The notes under the pieces: generated by a model
What the model saw: only the letters and a program-made list of their open reading frames with translations
The model's database searches: none
What the model was told of the DNA's origin: nothing
In this document: positions 8,635-15,903 of the stretch, one piece after another
Position numbering within the stretch: position 1 is the stretch's first letter
Layout: each line of letters opens with the position of its first letter
Program-made: the position numbers and the translations under genes
Assembly (NCBI GenBank): GCA_905221605.1
Contig: CAJNDS010001259.1
Location: forward strand, 1 to 25,922
DNA from: Symbiodinium natans
Taxonomy: Eukaryota > Sar > Dinophyceae > Suessiales > Symbiodiniaceae
Length of the DNA: 25,922 nt
Direction of reading: 5' to 3'

Positions 8635-11600
8635 TCATCCTTTCACTTGCTTCTCCTGTTCCTTGCAGATCCTTCCTCCATCTTCATCTTCGCTGTCCTT
8701 GATCCACAAGTTCTGGTTCACGTCATAGTAGAGCCATGCCTTTGTGGCCTGCACCCATTTCCACTGGAAATCTAATCCTTCGTAAGGAAAGATCGCATAC
8801 AGTTCCTGAGCTCCTTCACTTCCTCCAACTCTGAATTGGCTCCGATCCTGTGGGCCAATCGGCTTGTCCTTCTTCTTTCCTTCTCCTGTGCTTCCTTCAC
8901 TGTCTGTGGCCTTCTTGAGCTCTTCCTGAAGCGAGATGATCTTCCTTTTGTCTGAGGCTTGCTGTTCCTTCATTCCTCTGACCAACTCACGAAGCTGGGC
9001 CATCTCAATCCTCAAACTTTCATTTTCATCTTCTTTTCCTTCTCTTGTTGCTGCCTCTTGCTTCTTCCTCTCTGCTTCTGCTGCTGCTGCCTCTCGTCTC
9101 TTCCTTTCTGCTTCTGCCGCTGCTGCTGCCTCTCGTCTCTTCCTGTCCTTTTCCTCTGCTGCTGCTGCTGCCTGCCTTTTCTTCCTTTCCTCTTCTGCTG
9201 CGGCTTCCTGCTTCTTCCTCTCTTCTTCTGCTGCGGCTTCCTGCTTCTTCCTCTCTTCTTCTGCTGCGGCTTCCTGCTTCTTTCTCTCCTCTGCTGCTGC
9301 TGCTTCCTGCTTCTTCCTTCCTTCTTCTGCTGCTGCTTCCTGCTTCTTCCTTTCCTCTTCTGCTGTGGCTTCCTGTCTTTTCCTTTCCTCTTCTGCTTCT
9401 TCCTTCTCCTTCCTGGCTTTCTCCTCGGCTTTCCTCTTCCTGATTCTTTCTCGCCTTTCGCGTTCCTTCTGCCACTTCTTCTCATCCTTCTCTACCTGCT
9501 TCTCTGCTTCCTGCGTGGCTCCTTCTTCCTGTGGTGTAACTCCTGCTGCTTCAGCGACTGCTGCGCTTGCCTGCTTGTCAGAGCTGCTGCTCGCTCCTGT
9601 GGCTGTGTTCTTGGTGCTTCCTTTTCCTGGCCCTTTTCCTTTTCCTTCCTTTCCTTTCTGGTACTTGTAGACGTAGTCGACGCCAACTTCGACCTTCTCG
9701 CCCGTGATCCTGTGCTGCTTGTACACCTTGCCATTCTCCACGTAGATCTTGTACTCGGTGTCGTCGTAGGGGTACGCAAAACCTCTTTCCTTTTCCTTCT
9801 CCTCTTCTTCTCTTTTCCTCAGCTCCTCATTCACTTTCCTGATCTTCTCTTTCCTCTCCTTTTCCTTCCTCTTTTCCTCCTGCGTTGATGTAGTAGACGC
9901 CGACGAAGATCTTGGTGTGGTAGAACTTGATCCTTCTTCTTCTTCCTCTTCTTCATTTCCTGCTTCTCCTCGACCATGTCCTGTTCTTCGTAGCTCTCTT
10001 TCCATCTTCGCTCCTCTTTCTTCTTCTTGAAGCTTCCACCAAATCATTCCTTTGATCTCTTCTTCTTCCTTCTCGTACTCGGCGATCTTGGTCTCCAAAG
10101 CTTCTATCCTTTCCTTCAAGTGCCTGAGCAACTCCACATCTCGCAGGTGTTGGTCCTCAATCTGTTCCTTGAGGCTTGCCTGTTCACGGCGCTGTTCTCT
10201 GAGCAACACGTTCGTAGTTCCTTGGGCTTCTTTCAACTGGTTCAACTGAGAGGTGAGCTCTCTGAACCAACGTTCCTTCTCGGAGGCACTCGGTTCCATA
10301 GCTGCTACTTCCTTCTCTACAGCTACTGTCTCTTCCTTTTCAGGGTTCCTAAAACAGAGGTCCTTCACTCGAGGCATCGAGCTGCAAATGTTTCCTACCT
10401 CAAGCTGTTCCTGCAATCCTAATGCACATGCACTCGTGTCACTGCACACGCCGACATGTTCCTGCACAGTTCCTACACATGTACTGCACAACTGCAAAAG
10501 ACATGTTCCTGAAGCTACTTCAACCTTTGAGCAACCTTCCAAACTTCCTGAAAGCAAAGAGAACAACAAAGCTGCAAATGCGAAGTTTCCTTTGGACTTG
10601 ATTCTCTTGACTGTGGCCTTAGCTTGTTCCTGTTGTCGATGTTCTTGAAGCTCTTCAATTCCTACTGGTTGGTTTTGTTCGTCCTTGAAGCCTAGCCAAT
10701 GCATCAACAACTTAATGCGTTTTCCTGAAAGCGGCTTAGTTCCTATATCAGCAGTGTTATCCCTGGTACCTACCGGGTGGACACTAAGAATTCCTTGTTT
10801 GTGGAGGTCCTGGAGAAAGAGGGTCCTAATCTGCAAATGTTTCACTCTTCCTACTCCCTGCCTGGTAATGATACCACGAGCAGCGGAAGAATCTAGATGC
10901 AAATGCACTACGCACTTCCTACAGGTGAGGAATTCTATCGCTTCCTTGAGCAACAAAGAGTCACTAGCTGAACTAGCTGCGGCGTAATATTCTGCCTCTC
11001 CAGAAGACAGAGAAATACTCCTTTGGGTCCTAGAGAATGCATAGATCAGTTGAGAATCCAGAAACACAGTTCCTGAACTTGTGCTGCGACGACTGTCTTT
11101 CTGTCCTGCCCAATCTGAATCGGAGTATACCTCCAACAAGTGATGTTCCTTGGGTTTGACTTGGGAAAAGTCATAGGTTCCGTTGCGAATGCTCTCGTTG
11201 AGGTTTGACATTCCTCGCGGTGTTTTCCTATACGTGCAATGGTAACCATCTGTCTTTGTCATGTACTGCACAACATGAATCAACTGCTTCTTAGCTGCAA
11301 ATGTTGGCAATGACATCTTGGACGCTAAACCTCTTACTGCGAACTGCAGATCCGGCCTGTCCTGACAAACATATAGGAGGATTCCTACACACTTCCTAAA
11401 CGAAGCTGCTTGTTCCTGGTCAAGAGGGTTTGTGTTGTCTACTGCCTGGCTCTCCTGTGTGCACGGCGTTGGCTTTGATGCCTTTCCTGTCAACTTGAGT
11501 TCTTCACGAAGTTTTCCTAGATACTTTGGGTCACTGTGAATGTGAAGTTCATGATTGTGATACGAGTACTTTCTTTTGAGAAATCTCACCGTCTGAAGCG

Positions 11601-12615
11601 ACTCGCCAATAGCAAGTTCCTGCGCGGTAAGAAATGGTCCCTCAATCTTCAGCTCGTACACTCGTCCTAGGCTCTTTAGTACAGGGTCGACATGATGACT
11701 CTTTCCTGCTGCTTGAATGTCATCAACATGAACCACAAGAATGCTTTTCCTTGAGTCTCGAAACAGAGTTGGACAAGCTACACTTCTCTCAAAGTCTTGT
11801 TCCTTAAGCGAATCACTAAAATGATCCGACCAAAGCAAAGCTGCGTCTCTCTGTCCTGGCAACACTCGGAGCAAGAGTAGTCCTTCCTGAAGACAAGAGG
11901 GATCAGTGTCCTGAAACAGCTCCACATATTCCTTCGGGAATTCACACGCCGTTCTAGTCCTTTGGGGTACTTGCAAAAACGCATCTTTGACGTCAATGCT
12001 GTAGACTGAAAACTCTTCCTGAAGAGCAATCACGGGGACTAACCTTGTGAGGCTTGCTGACGTGGCTGGTGAGAACACATCGCTTCTGTGTTCAGTTCCT
12101 TTAAATTCACGAGCCACTAGCCTAGCCCGTCTTTTCCAAGACCCTGACCTGAACCGCCAATCGAACACGAATTTAGTTGTGAGCCATTTTATGGGTTCCT
12201 GTTCGATCTCTTCTCTCTCATTCTCTCCATCGTCTCTCTTGTGCCAACCAAGTTCCTCCAGCGGTTTCCTAGCCAGTGCCTGCATTCCTGAAAGTCTCTC
12301 CATCTCGGTGATCATGGCCTCTCTGTCCTTGGTCTTGAGCTCTTCCGCTGAAAGCTCTGGTGGTCCTGCGTCCTCATCGTTGAAAACTCTCTCTCTCTCC
12401 TCTTCGTCTTCTTCTTCTTCATCTCCTATATCTGAGTATGTGTCCTCCCAACAGATGTCGTCAAGTCCTGGCTCAGGGAGAGGTTCGTCGTTGTGCTCAA
12501 ACACGCGTCCTGCGTTAAACGGTGGAAATTTCCTCTTCGGCGACTCGTCGGTCCTTGGGATTTTGGACGAAGTTCCTACGTCTTCATACTCATGCTTCTG
12601 ACTGCTGCCGGTGCT
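8635..12615 (-). CDS. copia reverse transcriptase - RNase H plus long C-terminal extension
   Basis: The frame is open from 12615 to the stop at 8635-8637; it is a continuation of the polyprotein, not a free-standing start. Counting from 12504: an acidic leader (1-50) with RT entry (KFVFDWRFRSGSWKRRARLV, about 111-130); RT catalytic YSIDVKDAFLQ and VVHVDDI (about 168-178 and 257-263); RNase H SDSDWAG, SSGEAEYYA, HLDSSAA and NTADIGTKPL (about 461-592). Typical copia pol ends soon after. Here some 680 residues follow in frame: a hydrophobic segment FAFAALLFSLLSGSL (641-655), eight or more Cys in the next 60 residues, a coiled coil (about 720-830), a basic and acidic low-complexity stretch, a Tyr-rich patch (YKIYVENGKVYKQHRITGE), a second coiled coil made of an 11-residue Ala/Glu/Lys repeat, and a final WLYYDVNQNLWI patch. 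This end is unlike any copia pol I know. Confidence 0.93.
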   Translation of the reverse strand, partial: STGSSQKHEYEDVGTSSKIPRTDESPKRKFPPFNAGRVFEHNDEPLPEPGLDDICWEDTYSDIGDEEEEDEEERERVFNDEDAGPPELSAEELKTKDREAMITEMERLSGMQALARKPLEELGWHKRDDGENEREEIEQEPIKWLTTKFVFDWRFRSGSWKRRARLVAREFKGTEHRSDVFSPATSASLTRLVPVIALQEEFSVYSIDVKDAFLQVPQRTRTACEFPKEYVELFQDTDPSCLQEGLLLLRVLPGQRDAALLWSDHFSDSLKEQDFERSVACPTLFRDSRKSILVVHVDDIQAAGKSHHVDPVLKSLGRVYELKIEGPFLTAQELAIGESLQTVRFLKRKYSYHNHELHIHSDPKYLGKLREELKLTGKASKPTPCTQESQAVDNTNPLDQEQAASFRKCVGILLYVCQDRPDLQFAVRGLASKMSLPTFAAKKQLIHVVQYMTKTDGYHCTYRKTPRGMSNLNESIRNGTYDFSQVKPKEHHLLEVYSDSDWAGQKDSRRSTSSGTVFLDSQLIYAFSRTQRSISLSSGEAEYYAAASSASDSLLLKEAIEFLTCRKCVVHLHLDSSAARGIITRQGVGRVKHLQIRTLFLQDLHKQGILSVHPVGTRDNTADIGTKPLSGKRIKLLMHWLGFKDEQNQPVGIEELQEHRQQEQAKATVKRIKSKGNFAFAALLFSLLSGSLEGCSKVEVASGTCLLQLCSTCVGTVQEHVGVCSDTSACALGLQEQLEVGNICSSMPRVKDLCFRNPEKEETVAVEKEVAAMEPSASEKERWFRELTSQLNQLKEAQGTTNVLLREQRREQASLKEQIEDQHLRDVELLRHLKERIEALETKIAEYEKEEEEIKGMIWWKLQEEERGAKMERELRRTGHGRGEAGNEEEEEEEGSSSTTPRSSSASTTSTQEEKRKEKERKEKIRKVNEELRKREEEEKEKERGFAYPYDDTEYKIYVENGKVYKQHRITGEKVEVGVDYVYKYQKGKEGKGKGPGKGSTKNTATGASSSSDKQASAAVAEAAGVTPQEEGATQEAEKQVEKDEKKWQKERERRERIRKRKAEEKARKEKEEAEEERKRQEATAEEERKKQEAAAEEGRKKQEAAAAEERKKQEAAAEEERKKQEAAAEEERKKQEAAAEEERKKRQAAAAAEEKDRKRREAAAAAEAERKRREAAAAEAERKKQEAATREGKEDENESLRIEMAQLRELVRGMKEQQASDKRKIISLQEELKKATDSEGSTGEGKKKDKPIGPQDRSQFRVGGSEGAQELYAIFPYEGLDFQWKWVQATKAWLYYDVNQNLWIKDSEDEDGGRICKEQEKQVKG
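9170..9400 (-). repeat. 33-bp coding minisatellite (11-residue AAAEEERKKQE repeat)
   Basis: At least six consecutive 33-base units encode variants of AAAEEERKKQE in the C-terminal extension, with more diverged units to 9050 and 9420. Some neighbouring units are identical in DNA, indicating recent slippage or unequal exchange. The peptide should form a highly charged single helix or coiled coil. Long Ser/Leu-rich frames on the plus strand here are shadows. Confidence 0.85.
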
Positions 12616-13268
12616 CTAGGCAACAAAAGTTCACTACCTTGACTCTCTTGCTTCTCTTGGTCAGTGCTCATGCTGTCACTACCTGCTTCATCAGATTCTG
12701 GTCCTCTGTTTTGCAGATGACTCAGCTGACTTGTAGGCGTTGCATCACTGCCTGCCTCATCAGGTCCTGGGTCTATCCACTCAGGTGCTGCAGGTTCTGC
12801 TTGCAGTTGTTCTTGTTCCTTTGCCTTCTTTGCCATTGCATGAAGGTTCGTGTTTCTTGGGGTGACTGTTCCTAACGGTTTTGGTGTACTCGCCCCGCCT
12901 GCGATGACAGGTGTCTGTATTCCAGGAGTAATGGCTCCAATGCCATGTTGATCTCCTAGAGGCTCCACCACTGTCACAGGCGCTGGTGTTCCTGAGGGGC
13001 CTGGTAGGTTCTTCCTAGGAACTACGCGAGTTGTGAGCGTTGTGTGCTTCACTTCCCAAGTGTGGATTCCTACACTAGTTCGTGCTTCCAGGTCAAAATG
13101 ATGGGGGCATCTCTTCACAGATCTACTGGTCTTGATGCCATCCATGTGCCACGTAATGAAGAGGTTGTTGTCAGTCTTTCCTAAGAAAACTCCTCTCAGC
13201 CATTGAGGGTCACCTTTCTTGATATTGACGCCAGTCCTGTTCGCCAAGACCATCAAACTCTCACCAAA
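12576..13268 (-). CDS. copia integrase C-terminal part and IN-RT linker
   Basis: The frame is the same as the protease/integrase segment but separated from it by the TAG at 13269-13271. It opens FGESLMVLANRTG, the usual copia sequence after the integrase core (…FGE…), followed by WLRGVFLGKT and a Pro/Thr/Glu-rich linker. It closes at 12576-12578 within the overlap with the RT frame, which is open from 12615. Joining requires a -1 shift somewhere in 12578-12615. Confidence 0.85.
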   Translation of the reverse strand, partial: FGESLMVLANRTGVNIKKGDPQWLRGVFLGKTDNNLFITWHMDGIKTSRSVKRCPHHFDLEARTSVGIHTWEVKHTTLTTRVVPRKNLPGPSGTPAPVTVVEPLGDQHGIGAITPGIQTPVIAGGASTPKPLGTVTPRNTNLHAMAKKAKEQEQLQAEPAAPEWIDPGPDEAGSDATPTSQLSHLQNRGPESDEAGSDSMSTDQEKQESQGSELLLPRAPAAVRSMSMKT

Positions 13269-15670
13269 CTAGCAAAGTGTTCCTTCATAAGGTCTTCCTG
13301 CAACAAACTCATAAGGTGTCATACCAGTAGCACTGTGTCTGTGGTACCTATTCAGAATCCAAGCTGCATGCCTGAATGCCCAACTGAACAAGGGGTGAGT
13401 ATGTGCTATCAACACCTTTGCCTGTTCCTGCAAACCTTGAATCAACGTGAGGGCTTGCCTACGCACAGTTTGAATTGCACGCTCTGCCATGCCATTGGTT
13501 TCCTTCTGGCCTGAAACTGCATCTTGAAGGGTTGTTCCCAGTCCTAGAGCTGACCTTTGTTTCAGGATGATCTGCTTGAGCTTCTTCATGGTTCCTTCAT
13601 TGTCTGCCTTCAAGTTGATAGTCTGGTACTGAAGTTGAGTGCTCATGTACGTAACGCCTTCGCCAATGTGCTCGATCAAACCTTTTCCTTTGGTTGCAGT
13701 TGGAACGCAAGCAATGCTCCTACTCCAAGAGTCAATGCAAACCAAGCTGACTGCCGTCGGGGCTTCATCATGACTTGTTCCTGTAAAACAGAAATCCATA
13801 CACAATGTGGGTCTAGACGATCGTTCCTTCTCAGGGCTTTGAGTTGGATGTGGCGACTCTTTTCCTTTGCACGCAACGCATACTGGACACCAAGTGGCAT
13901 ACGGTAAATGTGTCAAATTGTGTACCTCAACTTCTTCAGGTTTGGGCATGACTTGGTCCTTGAGCGGTTGTGGAATGGCATATTCCTGGTACTTCTTCTG
14001 AGCAGTGTTGAGTCCTAACCGTCTCTCATCTTCCATGATCTTCCTACTGAGCCTTCTAAGGAGGTCCTGTTTTGAGCCATTCTTAGACACTCCAAGTTCT
14101 GTACACAATTCCTTGAGGATCTTCAGGCTGTTCTGCTGGTTGTACTCATGACCATCATAAATGAACGTAAGTTCTCCATGAAGTTCATACCTGTGTGCAG
14201 GGGCCTGTGGTTCCTGTTCGTCAATCTCCATGCTTTCATTCTCCGGGACTGTTTTGAGCCTTTGTTCCTGTTGTTGGGCCTTTGAACCATCTACTGGGTA
14301 GACCAACCTGAACTTAGACTGTCCTGTCCATGATCTCACTCCGAAAGGTGATGAGAACTCGTCATACTCATCTGCAATCCATGGCATCTTGTCTTCAAAG
14401 AACTCATGGTTCACTGGGTCCTCTCCGTAGGTGGATCTCTCGTTCTGGAGGTTCTCACGCTCTACGGGAATGTCCTTCAAGTCGAGCGGATGAAAACGTG
14501 TCTTCCTGGGCGTGTGGTGGTACCTGATCAGTTCAGTTCCATCCTTGCTAAGAGACCACTTGTCATCAGTGTACTCTTCAAATGTACGTCTGTCTTCCGC
14601 TTTCTTGGGTGTTCCTATGAGGTAAGGAGGAAATGCCTTGGACGAGATCAAGGTCAATACCTCAAAGTTCTGGCTCTCATCATAGATGTGGCCAAAAGGT
14701 TCTTCTAGCTCTTCATACCTTTCGTTGTAGTGCAAGAGCTGCCAGCCTTCGGTGTCTCTAACCAAAACAGCTCTGAAAGGATGTTTTCCTTGAGGATACA
14801 TCATAGCTGGGTCAACATGCTCTGAGCTCTTTGGGCTGTAGTGGACTACATAGGGCTCGGTCACACTTGTCCATCCAATTCGACCTTCAGCTACGAGGTT
14901 CCTAAGCGTTTCACAGAGATAGATTGGCGTAGGGACTCCTGTTGTTTGGGATGTCGAGACTGTCCTGACAAAAGCTTTAGCGGTGAGGGAATTGTTGTTG
15001 TAAGCTACTGCTATGGAAGTGTTTCCTTCAACCAAGAAAGTTCCTGTCTCACTACCGTTCCGAAATTCCCAACCTTTCTTCAACAATTTTCCTACAGCTA
15101 AGAGAGGGTGAACAACTGATGAAATCAAGAAGACTTCCTCAACCTTCACACAGTTTCCACCAACATCCTCAAACTCAACCTCAATAACCCGCTGGTCCTG
15201 TACCTTTATCCTAGTTCCTTGAGCGTCTCGGAGTTCAATCCTGCGTCGGTCCGGGACCTTCCTACCGAAATTTCGCATCCACACAGGGGCTAATGAGATA
15301 TCTGCGCCTGAGTCAAGCACAACCTCAATTTCCTTTGCACCTGGGCTCTCTCTCACTGTCCTAACAAAGTTCTCTGGTTCTGAGGTGTACCAACAGTACA
15401 AGGGGTCCTTCTCTATGTCTTCACTCTCTTCATCACTCTCACTTCCAATCTGAAATTCCTGCTCTGACTTTCCTGAACTAGCCGAAACCATCAAAACTCT
15501 CCCGAAGTAATCAATTTCAAGTTCCTCAGAGTCTTCGCTCAGCTCGAACTCCTCAGGAAAGCTGGTCGGTGGATCACCGATGTGGTGCATTGTTACCATC
15601 CTGATGATCGGCTTCTGGGTTCCTTGTTGAGGCTGTTCCTCTACTTGGGGCTTCACTCTGAGTTTCCTGC
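13269..15670 (-). CDS. copia protease - SAP-like domain - integrase
   Basis: The segment counts 795 codons from an internal Met at 15656, and the frame is open slightly further upstream. The aspartic protease shows VVLDSGADISLAP (catalytic Asp near 115) and LLAVGKLLKKGWEF. A SAP-like helix-extended-helix, LKILKELCTELGVSKNG then SKQDLLRRL (about 511-536), precedes integrase. The integrase zinc motif is HNLTH..YATWCPVC (about 579-593). Catalytic residues are Asp in LCMDFCF (about 621), Asp in LKADNEG (about 685) and Glu in NGMAERAIQ (about 725), all present. The segment ends at an in-frame TAG (13269-13271) in the expected continuation of integrase. Role: polyprotein cleavage and integration of the cDNA. 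Confidence 0.93.
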
Positions 15671-15903
15671 ATTTCTACATTCCTAGCCGTGTACCCCATG
15701 TCTCTCTGTTTCTTCCTACACTGGGCCTCAAAGTGTCCATACTTCTGGCAGTAATGGCAAACTCCTGTAGCTGCTTGGGCCTTTCCTTTGCCTTTACCTT
15801 TGTAGCTACCTTTGAACCCTTTGTAGCCTTTTCCTCTGCCTTTGAAACCTCTAAAGCCTCTACCTCGGCCTTTCCAGTTTCCACCTCTGCCTTTGCCTCT
15901 ACC
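15574..15903 (-). CDS. nucleocapsid segment with CCHC zinc knuckle, in a shifted frame
   Basis: A Gly/Lys/Arg-rich stretch (GRGRGFRGFKGRGKGYKGF) leads into CHYCQKYGHFEAQC, a complete CX2CX4HX4C knuckle. It directly continues the basic tail of the Gag frame but in the +1 frame. It must shift once more near 15620-15665 to enter the protease frame; the CCCC run there is a likely site. The function is expected to be RNA binding and packaging. Confidence 0.85.
   Translation of the reverse strand, partial: GRGKGRGGNWKGRGRGFRGFKGRGKGYKGFKGSYKGKGKGKAQAATGVCHYCQKYGHFEAQCRKKQRDMGYTARNVEMQETQSEAPSRGTASTRNPEADHQDGNNAPHR

Noticed and set aside
8936-9888. Long Ser/Leu/Phe-rich frames on the plus strand over the retrotransposon
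   Set aside because: They are the antisense of the Ala/Glu/Lys-rich coiled-coil coding repeat, and the minus frame carries clear RT and RNase H motifs in continuity.
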